A stretch of DNA of 64,000 bases from Methanocorpusculum labreanum Z (GTDB lineage: Archaea; Halobacteriota; Methanomicrobia; Methanomicrobiales; Methanocorpusculaceae), in NCBI RefSeq assembly GCF_000015765.1, contig NC_008942.1, positions 1,379,921 through 1,443,920 on the forward strand. Reading direction: 5' to 3'. A model generated the notes under the pieces. The model did not search any database. It had not been told where the DNA came from and saw only the letters and a program-made list of their open reading frames with translations. The number at the start of each line of letters is the position of its first letter. The stretch's first letter is position 1. Made by a program: the position numbers and the translations under genes. Shown here piece after piece: positions 33,315 to 41,820 of this stretch.

Positions 33315-36260
33315 ATGACGGAGCCCAAATATACATCGATATTGAAAATCGGCATCGACATCGGCTCGACCACCGTCAAAGTTGTAGTCCTTGATGAAGC
33401 AGACAATATTCTTTATCGGGCATATGAACGTCACTTCTCGAAGGTAAGGGAAAAGACAGAAGAACTTCTGAATCGGGCCTCGGAGATTCTTGACGGAAAA
33501 CAGGTTCGTATCCTGATCACAGGTTCGGCGGGGCTCGGCGTTGCAAAGTCCGCCGATCTTCAGTTTATTCAGGAAGTCTTTGCTACAGCAAAGGCCGTCA
33601 GAAGCTACATCCCCAATGCAGATTCCGTGATTGAACTCGGAGGGGAGGATGCAAAGATCATCTTTTTTAAGGGAAGTCTTGAAGAAAGGATGAACGGGAG
33701 CTGCGCCGGAGGGACGGGAGCTTTCATCGATCAGATGGCGACCCTGCTGAACGTAAGCGTCGAGGAACTCGACGAACTCTCGCAGCATTTCGAAAAGATC
33801 TATCCGATCGCATCCCGCTGCGGCGTTTTTGCAAAGACGGACATCCAGCCGATCCTCAATCAGGGCGGACGAAAAGAGGATGTAGCAGCATCCATTTATC
33901 AGGCCGTCGTTGACCAGACGATTGCCGGGTTGACACAAGGCAGAAGCCTTGGAGAGACTATCGTATTTTTGGGCGGGCCGCTGTATTACTACAAAGGTCT
34001 CAGGAAAAGGTTTACCGAGACGCTTGGCCTCGACAATGAACATGCTGTCTTCCCGGAAAACGGCGACTGTTTTGCGGCGCTTGGAGCGGCTCTCTCGACG
34101 GACGGATACGAATCCACCCCATTTGGCGACGTTCTGAGAAGAATCCGGGAAAGCGTGGACGACGCGACCCACACAAACACCATGCCGCCTCTTTTCACCT
34201 CTCAGGAAGAATATGAGGAGTTCTGCAAACGGCACAACAGCAATGCACCGCCGAAAACAGACATCTCATCATACACGGGTGACGCCTGGCTCGGCGTTGA
34301 TGCGGGAAGCACGACGACAAAACTCGTTTTGATCGATGAAAACTGCGGGATTCTCTACTCGTATTACGGATCGAATCAGGGAAACCCGGTCGGGATCGTT
34401 CTCGCCGAACTCAAAAAGATCTACGAACTTGCCGGAGACAGAATCAAAATCAAAGGAAGCGCGGTCACGGGCTATGGAGAAGAGCTGATAAAAAACGCCT
34501 TCAATATGGATCTTGGGCTGGTTGAAACGATCGCCCATTATCAGGCCGCCAGACACTTCAACCCGGACGTGGATTTTATCATCGATATCGGCGGACAGGA
34601 TATGAAATGCTTCAAGATCCGAAACGGGGCAGTCGACAGTATCTTCTTAAACGAGGCATGTTCATCCGGATGCGGGTCGTTTATCGAAACGTTCGCCCGG
34701 GCTCTCGGCTACGAGATCGGGGAGTTTTCGAAATTAGGCCTGTTCGTTGAACATCCGGTGAACCTTGGATCGAGATGTACGGTTTTCATGAACTCATCGG
34801 TCAAACAGGCCCAGCGGGACGGGGCAACGGTCGCCGATATTTCTGCCGGACTGTCCATCTCGATCGTCAAAAATGCGGTCTACAAAGTCATACGCGCAGC
34901 AAGTGCCGACGATCTCGGCAAACACATCGTCGTTCAGGGAGGGACATTCAATAATGACGCGGTCCTTCGAAGTTTTGAACAGGAACTCAAGCGTCAGGTC
35001 ACCCGCCCGGTCATCGCCGGGATATCCGGGGCATACGGCGCCGCGCTGTACGCAAAGGATACGGCGCCGGAAAACCCGGGACTCCTTACCCTGAATCAGC
35101 TTGCGGATTTTACCCACAAGGCGCGACCTATCACCTGCAAACTTTGTACGAACCACTGCAGTCTGACGATCAACACCTTCGACAACGGACGCCGGTTCGT
35201 CTCGGGAAACAGATGCAGCCGCCCGCTTGGAAAACAGAAAAACGACCTTCCGAATCTGGCAAAATGGAAGTATGACCGTCTGCGTTCGCTGACCGGCGTT
35301 CCGGGACCCCGCGGGAAGATCGGGATACCCTTTGGACTCAATATGTTCGAGAACCTTCCCTTCTGGCATACGTTCTTTACCAGACTCGGCTTCGAAGTGG
35401 TTCTGTCTCCCGAATCATCCCGCAGCATCTACCGGCTCGGTCAACACACTATCCCTTCGGATACGGTCTGCTACCCGGCAAAACTTATGCACGGGCATGT
35501 TATTTCCCTGATCGACGAAGGAATTGATACGATCTTCTACCCTTGTATGCCCTACAACTTCGACGAGGGGGCAGGAGACAACCATTTCAACTGTCCTGTC
35601 GTCGCCTACTATCCGGAACTTCTTGCAGCAAACATCTCCGAACTGGAAAAAGTCAGGTTCCTGAATCCCTACTTCGGTCTGCACAGACCAAAAGATTTTG
35701 CCAAACGTGCCGCCGCCTACTTCAAAGGCGAGTTCGGCATTCCGGCACATGAGACAAAGGAGGCCGCCCGTGCGGCATACAAGGCATATGAGGATTATAA
35801 ATCTGAGATCCGTGCAAAAGGCGAAGAATATATCAAATACGCACGGGACAACGGGAAAAAGATCCTTGTTATGGCCGGAAGACCCTATCACATCGACCCG
35901 GAGATCGGCCATGGGATCGACGAACTTGCCGTGTCATATGGATTTGTTCTCATCAGCGAGGATTCAATAGCCCATCTCGTGAAAAAGGAGCCGCGAAAAG
36001 TACTGAATCAATGGACCTATCAGTCCAGACTTTATTCGGCTGCCAGATACGTCTGCACCCAGCCGGATATGGAATTTATCCAGCTCGTTTCATTCGGGTG
36101 CGGGATCGATGCAATAACAACGGACGAGACCAGAGACATCCTTGAATCGGGGGGCAAACTCTATACGCAAATCAAGATCGATGAAATCACCAATCTCGGA
36201 GCTGTGAAGATCCGTCTGCGAAGTCTGATCGCAGCGGTCGAAGCAAGGGAGAGAACATAA
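33315..36260 (+). CDS. double-ASKHA 2-hydroxyacyl-CoA dehydratase activase-type protein
   Basis: A 981-residue protein. Two ASKHA ATPase modules: residues about 10-270 (GIDIGSTTVKVVVLDE, SCAGGTGAF) and about 325-590 (GVDAGSTTTKLVLIDE, IIDIGGQDMKCF, ACSSGCGSFIE). The cysteines in the SCAGGTG and CSSGCGS loops are placed like the [4Fe-4S] ligands of HgdC/BcrAD-type activators, which use ATP to push electrons to a partner. Residues about 610-980 are a DUF2229-type domain with more Cys (CKLCTNHCSL, PCMPYNF). The partner is the gene 1 nt downstream. A TATA-like AGATATATTG lies near 33280. Substrate unknown in methanogens; it could resemble double-cubane-cluster reductases. Confidence 0.82.
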   Translation: MTEPKYTSILKIGIDIGSTTVKVVVLDEADNILYRAYERHFSKVREKTEELLNRASEILDGKQVRILITGSAGLGVAKSADLQFIQEVFATAKAVRSYIPNADSVIELGGEDAKIIFFKGSLEERMNGSCAGGTGAFIDQMATLLNVSVEELDELSQHFEKIYPIASRCGVFAKTDIQPILNQGGRKEDVAASIYQAVVDQTIAGLTQGRSLGETIVFLGGPLYYYKGLRKRFTETLGLDNEHAVFPENGDCFAALGAALSTDGYESTPFGDVLRRIRESVDDATHTNTMPPLFTSQEEYEEFCKRHNSNAPPKTDISSYTGDAWLGVDAGSTTTKLVLIDENCGILYSYYGSNQGNPVGIVLAELKKIYELAGDRIKIKGSAVTGYGEELIKNAFNMDLGLVETIAHYQAARHFNPDVDFIIDIGGQDMKCFKIRNGAVDSIFLNEACSSGCGSFIETFARALGYEIGEFSKLGLFVEHPVNLGSRCTVFMNSSVKQAQRDGATVADISAGLSISIVKNAVYKVIRAASADDLGKHIVVQGGTFNNDAVLRSFEQELKRQVTRPVIAGISGAYGAALYAKDTAPENPGLLTLNQLADFTHKARPITCKLCTNHCSLTINTFDNGRRFVSGNRCSRPLGKQKNDLPNLAKWKYDRLRSLTGVPGPRGKIGIPFGLNMFENLPFWHTFFTRLGFEVVLSPESSRSIYRLGQHTIPSDTVCYPAKLMHGHVISLIDEGIDTIFYPCMPYNFDEGAGDNHFNCPVVAYYPELLAANISELEKVRFLNPYFGLHRPKDFAKRAAAYFKGEFGIPAHETKEAARAAYKAYEDYKSEIRAKGEEYIKYARDNGKKILVMAGRPYHIDPEIGHGIDELAVSYGFVLISEDSIAHLVKKEPRKVLNQWTYQSRLYSAARYVCTQPDMEFIQLVSFGCGIDAITTDETRDILESGGKLYTQIKIDEITNLGAVKIRLRSLIAAVEARERT

Positions 36261-36261
36261 G

Positions 36262-37521
36262 ATGGCTGAATTAGTGTACGACGAGACCGGGCGGCTCCTC
36301 TTCACCGAGGAGATGAAGCATGAATACACGATCCTCATGCCCCAGATGCTTCCGGTGATGTTCCATCTTTTGAAGCGGATCATCGAACTCGAAGGATACA
36401 GAATCGAGATTCTGACATCTACCAACCGGGAGATCGTAGAGACCGGGCTGAAATATGTACACAACGACACCTGCTATCCGGCTCTTCTCGTCATCGGTCA
36501 GCTGATCGAAGCGGTCCAAAGCGGAAGATACGACCCCCACAAAGTGGCCCTTCTCATCAGCCAGACCGGAGGGGGGTGCCGGGCCTCGAACTACATCCAC
36601 CTTCTCAGAAAAGCGCTCAAGAAAGCGGGCTTAGAGTATATTCCGGTGATCTCGATCAATCTGTCGGGTCTTGAAAAGAATCCCGGATTTAAGATCCCTT
36701 TCTCGGTCGGCCGCCGGATGATCTACGGTATGATGTACGGGGATCTTCTGGTTCATCTCGGCAATCAATGCAGGCCGTATGAGCTGGAGAAGGGAGCGAC
36801 CGATTCCCTGATCTCGAAATGGACCGATGATCTTGTAGACCTTTTCGTTCACGGAAAAGGAATGAGCCGCGGACAGATGAAACGATATATGGAAAAGATT
36901 ACCCGCGACTTTGCAGCGATCCCAAAAAGTACAGAAAAGAAGATCAGGGTCGGGATCGTCGGCGAGATTTATATCAAGTATGCTCCGCTTGGAAACAACA
37001 ATCTCGAAGACTTCCTGACCAGCGAAGGTGTGGAAGTGATCGTGCCCGGAATCACCGACTTCATGCTGTTCAAATTCAACAACCGCTCAGTGGATGTGGA
37101 TCTGTACGGCGGAAGCAAACTGAAAAAATTCGCAATCGGGGTCGCCCAGCGATATATCGAGACCTGCCAGAAGATCACGATCGGCGTAATAAAAGACGAA
37201 GGATCATTTCGTGCCATGGGGACCTTTGCCGATCTGCAGGAGTTCATCAAAGGATATCTCGGATACGGGAATAAAATGGGAGAGGGGTGGCTCCTCACCG
37301 CCGAAATGCTGGAACTTATCCACACCGGAACCCCGAACATCGTCTGTACTCAGCCGTTTGGCTGTCTTCCAAACCATGTCGTGGGGAAGGGCATGATGAG
37401 AAGACTGAAAGTGGATTTCCCTGACTCGAATATTGTCGCAGTGGATTATGATCCGGGGGCAACACGGATCAATCAGGAAAACCGGATCAAACTTATGCTG
37501 GCCAACGCAAAATCCGAGTAA
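36262..37521 (+). CDS. 2-hydroxyacyl-CoA dehydratase-type (HgdB-like) iron-sulfur protein
   Basis: A 419-residue partner of the activase, starting 1 nt after its stop. Cysteines at HNDTCYPALLVIGQ, QTGGGCRASNY and QPFGCLPNHV are placed like the cluster ligands of the dehydratase/double-cubane family. Other visible blocks: MIYGMMYGDLLVHLG, RVGIVGEIYIKYAPLGNNNL. In many bacteria the two proteins occur as one long polypeptide; here they are split. ATP-driven reduction of a small molecule is the family theme; the substrate is not deducible. Confidence 0.78.
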   Translation: MAELVYDETGRLLFTEEMKHEYTILMPQMLPVMFHLLKRIIELEGYRIEILTSTNREIVETGLKYVHNDTCYPALLVIGQLIEAVQSGRYDPHKVALLISQTGGGCRASNYIHLLRKALKKAGLEYIPVISINLSGLEKNPGFKIPFSVGRRMIYGMMYGDLLVHLGNQCRPYELEKGATDSLISKWTDDLVDLFVHGKGMSRGQMKRYMEKITRDFAAIPKSTEKKIRVGIVGEIYIKYAPLGNNNLEDFLTSEGVEVIVPGITDFMLFKFNNRSVDVDLYGGSKLKKFAIGVAQRYIETCQKITIGVIKDEGSFRAMGTFADLQEFIKGYLGYGNKMGEGWLLTAEMLELIHTGTPNIVCTQPFGCLPNHVVGKGMMRRLKVDFPDSNIVAVDYDPGATRINQENRIKLMLANAKSE

Positions 37522-37591
37522 CCGGGACCTATAAATGCATATATTAACTAGAGGATACCACTTAAAGTAAAGATACGAGAGGTAGGATATC

Positions 37592-39316
37592 ATGAAAATG
37601 CTGATGAGCAGCGGCCGAACGATCGATCAGGGAAAAGCCCTCTATCACAAAGAGGGAGAGAGTTACTCCAGGAGTACATCGCTCTGCTATCTGCATCCAA
37701 TGGACATGATGGACCTCGATATTGAAGACGGAGAGCAGATCCTCGTTTCCTCACCAGTGACTTCCATCGTTTTTACTGCTATCCAGTCTTCAGACACCCC
37801 CAGAGGCATCATTTACATGCCGCTTGGTCCATACTGCAATGCTCTGCTGACGGGAAACACTCACTCCACCGGAGCTCCTGACTTTAAAGGTATAATCGTG
37901 GAAGTCTCGGCCACGAAGGAAAAATCGGTTTCGGCAACGGATCTTATGATTGACCTTGGCGGAGTTCCTTTCGACCTTCCAACTGCCGACAGAGTTCCCG
38001 GCTGTCCAGATGGGGAGATAGTAGCACAGCATGCCGTCTGCCCGATGTGCGGGTGCGTCTGTGATGATCTGGAGATTCATTTCTCAAACGGGAAAGTCAC
38101 ATCAGTCGTAAACGGCTGTACGCTCTGTGCCGAAAAATTCAAAGCATCCGGCAGGCTCCTCTCCCCCGCGGTTCGTGAAGGAAATGAATGGAGATATACC
38201 GATTACGATGAAGCGATAACCAAGACCGCGATGTGTCTCGCCCACGCAAAACGGCCGCTCTTGTACGGATGGAGCAGTACATCGGCCGAGGCAATGCAGG
38301 TTGGAATCGAACTCGCCGAAGAGGTCGGGGGCGTGATAGACAACTGTTCTTCGGAATGTCACGGACCAACGGTTCTCGCCATCCAGGAGGTTGGCCATCC
38401 GGGATGTACACTTGGTCAGGTCAAGAACAGGGCCGACGTCGTGGTCTACTGGGCATGTAATCCGCAGGTAGCCCATCCGCGGCATATGTCCCGCTATACG
38501 ACCTATACATCAGGTTATTTCCGAAAAGAGGGAAGAGAGGATCGAACAATTGTCGTGGTTGACATTCGTGAATCCGAGACGGCAAAATTGGCAGATGTCT
38601 TCCTGAAAATAAAACCGGGAGCGGATTTTGCCGTATTCAATGCTCTGCGGGCGATCGTCTCCGGGAAAGGAGATATCCTCCCCGATGAGATCGGCGGGGT
38701 CGAGAAGGGTCAGCTCTTAAAACTCGGGGACATCCTGCTTGGCGCAAAGTTCGGGATCTTTTTTACCGGGGTTGGGCTCACCCACTCAAGAGGAAAGTAC
38801 AAAAACGTCCGGGCAGGAATCGAACTTATCGATGAACTGAACCGTCATACCAAATATGCCCTTTCCCCTCTCAAAGGTCACTGGAACGTGGACGGTACAT
38901 GCCATATCTTCTCTCTGACAACAGGCTATCCGTTTGCCATCGACTATTCGCGCGGGATCGCCTACTACAATCCCGGCGAAACGAGCGGGATCGATCTGCT
39001 GGAACGAAACGAGGTCGACTGCTGTGTTGTCGTATCGACAGATATCGGCGCACATTTCCCGAGAACAAGCATCGAAAGACTGGCGAAAATAAACACGATC
39101 GTCCTTGACCCCTACGTGTCGCTGACAACTCCGTTTGCCAAGATCCAGCTGCCGGGATCCATCGTCGGGATCGATACGCAAGGTACAGCATACCGGATGG
39201 ACGGGATCCCAATTCATGTCAAAAAGATCCTCGACTCCTCTGTTCCTTCGGATACGGAGATACTCCAGCGCATTCTCTCAGAAGTCAGACGGATCAAAAA
39301 AGAGCAGACAGTGTAA
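37592..39316 (+). CDS. fused formylmethanofuran dehydrogenase subunits D and B (FwdD-FwdB)
   Basis: A 574-residue single frame. Residues 1-128 are a complete FwdD molybdopterin-dinucleotide-binding subunit (SSGRTIDQGKALY, GIIYMPLGPYCNALLTGNTH, STGAPDFKG). Residues about 148-574 are the catalytic FwdB: 4Fe-4S motif CPMCGCVCDDLE, the active-site Cys in SSECHGPTVLAIQEVG (about residue 256, codon TGT, so not selenocysteine), then VVYWACNPQVAHPRHMSRYT. The enzyme reduces CO2 onto methanofuran, the first step of methanogenesis. Subunits A, C, E and others are not in the window. GAGGTAGGAT precedes the ATG and a 70-bp gap holds a TATA-like ATGCATATATTA. Confidence 0.92.
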   Translation: MKMLMSSGRTIDQGKALYHKEGESYSRSTSLCYLHPMDMMDLDIEDGEQILVSSPVTSIVFTAIQSSDTPRGIIYMPLGPYCNALLTGNTHSTGAPDFKGIIVEVSATKEKSVSATDLMIDLGGVPFDLPTADRVPGCPDGEIVAQHAVCPMCGCVCDDLEIHFSNGKVTSVVNGCTLCAEKFKASGRLLSPAVREGNEWRYTDYDEAITKTAMCLAHAKRPLLYGWSSTSAEAMQVGIELAEEVGGVIDNCSSECHGPTVLAIQEVGHPGCTLGQVKNRADVVVYWACNPQVAHPRHMSRYTTYTSGYFRKEGREDRTIVVVDIRESETAKLADVFLKIKPGADFAVFNALRAIVSGKGDILPDEIGGVEKGQLLKLGDILLGAKFGIFFTGVGLTHSRGKYKNVRAGIELIDELNRHTKYALSPLKGHWNVDGTCHIFSLTTGYPFAIDYSRGIAYYNPGETSGIDLLERNEVDCCVVVSTDIGAHFPRTSIERLAKINTIVLDPYVSLTTPFAKIQLPGSIVGIDTQGTAYRMDGIPIHVKKILDSSVPSDTEILQRILSEVRRIKKEQTV

Positions 39317-39407
39317 GTTCTGAATGCAGGCGAGCTTATGTGAAACGGGGTGCCCGCCTCACATAAGGGTATGTTCAACTATTTTTTCCTTCAGGAAAGA
39401 GACCGCA

Positions 39408-39521
39408 TTACTTGCGGTTTCCTTTCTTTGAAGGTGCGTCGCGTGCTGGGGCTGCTTTCGGGGCTGCGTCTGATTTAACAGGTGCTGCGTCCTTTTTGCC
39501 TGCCATAGGTTTGTTCTGCAT
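39408..39521 (-). CDS. 37-residue basic Ala/Lys/Pro-rich small protein
   Basis: An ORF on the minus strand with a good Shine-Dalgarno (GAGGTG, 8 nt before the ATG). The product starts MQNKPMAGKKDAAPV and ends APSKKGNRK: no hydrophobic core, repeated DAAP/KAAP units, strong positive charge, so probably disordered. Similar low-complexity Ala/Lys/Pro tails occur on nucleic-acid-binding proteins, but no function is claimed. The stop lies in a hairpin (CCGCATTACTTGCGG). Convergent with fwdDB. It lies 403 bp downstream of cbiQ on the same strand. Confidence 0.55.
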   Translation of the reverse strand: MQNKPMAGKKDAAPVKSDAAPKAAPARDAPSKKGNRK

Positions 39522-39924
39522 TTGGTTTTCACCTCGGTTTTTAGTGAGTGATTACGCAAATAGTCTGGCTACCTGTCGATGGATAAATTTCCATGGCGAG
39601 ACGATTCCCGTCTTCCCGGCACCTCGTTTATCTCAATGACTGCAGCATTCAGGGGCTGGTCAGACCCCCTATCCGGCTCCCCGGTGTAAGTTAACCCACG
39701 TCGCCTCAATCCTGTGGAACTTCCTATTTTTCTTGTTGATTTCTCACTGTAAATACTTTTGCGAAGGTCTCGGAGAAAACGTGGCAAAATCGTCCAAAAA
39801 CGCCTGATCTGCAGGGTTTTAGAGGAAAGCAGCAAGAGCGCGGACACTAGGAAACGTTAATCGCATGCGCGCCGGGTAGCGCCCGCAAAACCCTTGAAAT
39901 CCAATGCGGGCCGGCTAACACGCA
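39522..39924 (-). other. 403-bp region between cbiQ and the 37-aa gene; possible structured leader or ncRNA
   Basis: No credible gene. On the minus strand, 39858-39915 can fold as a long hairpin (GCCGG/CCGGC and CCCGCA/TGCGGG, with outer ATGCG/CGCAT) just after the cbiQ stop. Further on, GACGGGAATCGTC and GGGGTCTGACCAGCCCC form smaller stems. A 92-codon open frame (39569-39847) has no ribosome-binding site and no recognised family. The stretch could be a long structured 5' leader of the small protein, an independent RNA, or degraded DNA. Searches by eye for RNase P, SRP and riboswitch cores failed. Confidence 0.4.
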
Positions 39925-40770
39925 TTAAAATATCATATAAACCAGTGCCGGAAACAAAAGGAGATACCCGACCCCAAAGAAGAGGAAGATCCACTCGGCA
40001 AATACCAGAGGTTTCTTTGAAAAATGCATCGCCGAGTCGGCCGCATATCCCCGGCAGCACATCGAAACATAGGTTCGTTCTCCCTGATCGATGGCACGAA
40101 TAAATAAGGATCCGGCCGCGTTGCCGATCACGCGAAGCCGATACGCAAGAGGAAGATGACGATCGGACCAGGTGAAACATTTGCAGGCAAATGCCGACTG
40201 GATCTTCTGAAAAATCAATGCGAAGACGAAGATATAGCGGACGGTAAGACTCATGACCGTGATGAAGAGTTTTGGAATATGGAGGCGGGACGCTGCCTCA
40301 AGCATTCCCTGCATCGTCGTCGTGGCCGAAAGAAGAATGATGAACGAGAGGGAAATAACGAATTTGGCAAAAAGCGAGCATCCGAAGATGAGCGACTCCC
40401 AGTACATAGTTACCCCAAGCGGGAAAGAGAACAGGACATGATAGAGATCATAGTACGGGTTTCCAAAGAAGGGCTGGAGAATGATGAAAAACAACCCAAA
40501 CGGCATGATAAGAACAAGCCTGACCAGATAATATCTGATTGAAGCCCCGGACATGAGGTAGAGACACCAAAACAGCATATAGATCACGAGAAGAGCAAAG
40601 AGCTGAGGCCAGGGAATGATCTGATCGCCTATTCTTACGTAAGGCAGAACAATCGTTACCAGTAATCCCAGAAGACAAAGGATGAGTTTGACTCTTCCAT
40701 CCATGGAATGAACCGGGCTTTTCCGGTACGCCTCGTGTTCGATATCAAAGAGTTCGTCTATGAGCGTCAT
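39925..40770 (-). CDS. cbiQ: CbiQ-type energy-coupling-factor transmembrane (T) component
   Basis: A 281-residue membrane protein with several hydrophobic helices (LILCLLGLLVTIVLP, ALLVIYMLFWCLYLM, FVISLSFIILLSATTT) and the cytoplasmic coupling motifs AASRLHIPKLF and YAADSAMHFS region that dock on the ATPase. In ECF/Cbi transporters it links CbiO to the substrate-specific subunit for cobalt or nickel. Its start overlaps the cbiO stop by 4 nt. No CbiM/CbiN gene is in the window. Confidence 0.88.
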   Translation of the reverse strand: MTLIDELFDIEHEAYRKSPVHSMDGRVKLILCLLGLLVTIVLPYVRIGDQIIPWPQLFALLVIYMLFWCLYLMSGASIRYYLVRLVLIMPFGLFFIILQPFFGNPYYDLYHVLFSFPLGVTMYWESLIFGCSLFAKFVISLSFIILLSATTTMQGMLEAASRLHIPKLFITVMSLTVRYIFVFALIFQKIQSAFACKCFTWSDRHLPLAYRLRVIGNAAGSLFIRAIDQGERTYVSMCCRGYAADSAMHFSKKPLVFAEWIFLFFGVGYLLLFPALVYMIF

Positions 40771-41699
40771 TCTTGGTGAAGATGGGGATGGGGATGGATG
40801 TGCTGGTGGTCACTCATATGTTCCAAATCAGAATGGACAGGAATCTCCTTTTTTTCTCTGGGGAGAGGTTCCTTTCCAAATGCTTTCATGAAGGCATCTT
40901 CAGCATCCTGATATGTATAGGCTGATTCAATATTGATTCCCTGAGCCTGAAGAGCCTGAATAAGTCTTGGGAGGGACGGAAGTTCCAGGTGGGCACGTGC
41001 AAGCAGATCATCCTGAAGGAAGATCTCCTGAGGGGTCCCATATCCAGTGATCTCGCCCTTCTCCATAACATATACGTAGTCAGCCATCTCCGGGACCAGT
41101 TCTACCTGATGCGTGGAGTAGATAACCGTGAATCCATATGTTTCCGGAAGCGCATTCAGAAAGTCGAAGAGCTCTTTGACCCCAAGAGGATCCAAACCGG
41201 CGGTAGGTTCGTCGAGAATTAGAACCTGGGGTTCCATGGCTAGAACTCCTGCTATAGCCACACGCTTTTTTTCACCGCCGGACAGGTGGTGGGGGGCCCG
41301 GTCGCGCAGATCTTCGAGACCGAGCATGTGGACTACGGAATCAACGCGGTGTGCAATAGTCTCCTCGTCAAGCCCGAGATTGCAGGGACCAAAAGCGATG
41401 TCCTGTTCAACGGTGGTTGAAAATACCTGATCATCCGGGTTTTGAAAAACGAGACCGACAAACTTCCGCACCTCATGGATGTTTGCTTTGGTGATTGGCT
41501 CGCCCCGAATCAAAACAGACCCTGATTTCGGCTTCAGAATTCCATTCAAATGACGGAAAAGCGTACTTTTTCCGGCCCCATTGGGACCGAGAACCGCGAT
41601 CCGCTGTTTTCTTCCGGCAATGAAGTTGATATTGTTCAATACCGGCTCTTTGGATGTGCTGTATGAATAACAGAGGTCCCGGGTTTCAATGAGGTGCAT
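40767..41699 (-). CDS. cbiO: CbiO-type cobalt/nickel ECF transporter ATPase with His-rich tail
   Basis: A 310-residue ABC ATPase: Walker A LGPNGAGKST (about 34-43), Q-loop GLVFQNPDDQVF typical of ECF ATPases, signature HHLSGGEKKRVAIA, Walker B VLILDEPTAGLDP, and switch STHQVEL. After the about 225-residue ATPase core comes a linker and a C-terminal tail SDHQHIHPHPHLHQE with six histidines, which could bind Co or Ni. This supports metal uptake, which would feed corrinoid or F430 synthesis. First gene of the cbiOQ transcript. Confidence 0.9.
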   Translation of the reverse strand: MHLIETRDLCYSYSTSKEPVLNNINFIAGRKQRIAVLGPNGAGKSTLFRHLNGILKPKSGSVLIRGEPITKANIHEVRKFVGLVFQNPDDQVFSTTVEQDIAFGPCNLGLDEETIAHRVDSVVHMLGLEDLRDRAPHHLSGGEKKRVAIAGVLAMEPQVLILDEPTAGLDPLGVKELFDFLNALPETYGFTVIYSTHQVELVPEMADYVYVMEKGEITGYGTPQEIFLQDDLLARAHLELPSLPRLIQALQAQGINIESAYTYQDAEDAFMKAFGKEPLPREKKEIPVHSDLEHMSDHQHIHPHPHLHQE

Positions 41700-41820
41700 T
41701 GTACTGATTTATGTATGCTTTGAGGACATAAAGATGGTAGCATTGGTAGTACGGAAGAGAGGGGAAAAATCAAGAATTGCCTGCCGGAAATTGCAAACTT
41801 CAGATAGGAAGTCCAGAAAT

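Noticed and set aside
38357-38359. Possible selenocysteine at the FwdB active site
   Set aside because: The codon is TGT (Cys) and no in-frame TGA occurs in the gene.
39545-39562. AGTCTGGCTACCTGTCG resembles the B12-box of a cobalamin riboswitch
   Set aside because: Only the last element matches loosely; the upstream conserved GGTGCC and CCGCAACTG-type core is absent, it lies on the strand opposite to cbiQ/cbiO, and no gene follows at the right place.
39569-39847. A 92-codon minus-strand frame in the cbiQ-small gene gap
   Set aside because: No Shine-Dalgarno, no family, and it covers hairpin-forming sequence; treated as noncoding.
39560-39924. RNase P RNA or SRP RNA in the long gap
   Set aside because: GAGGAAAG near 39822 recalls RNase P, but no ACAGAA-type partner is found; AGGAAAGCAGC recalls SRP helix 8, but the GNRA loop and symmetric loop are missing and the ends do not pair.
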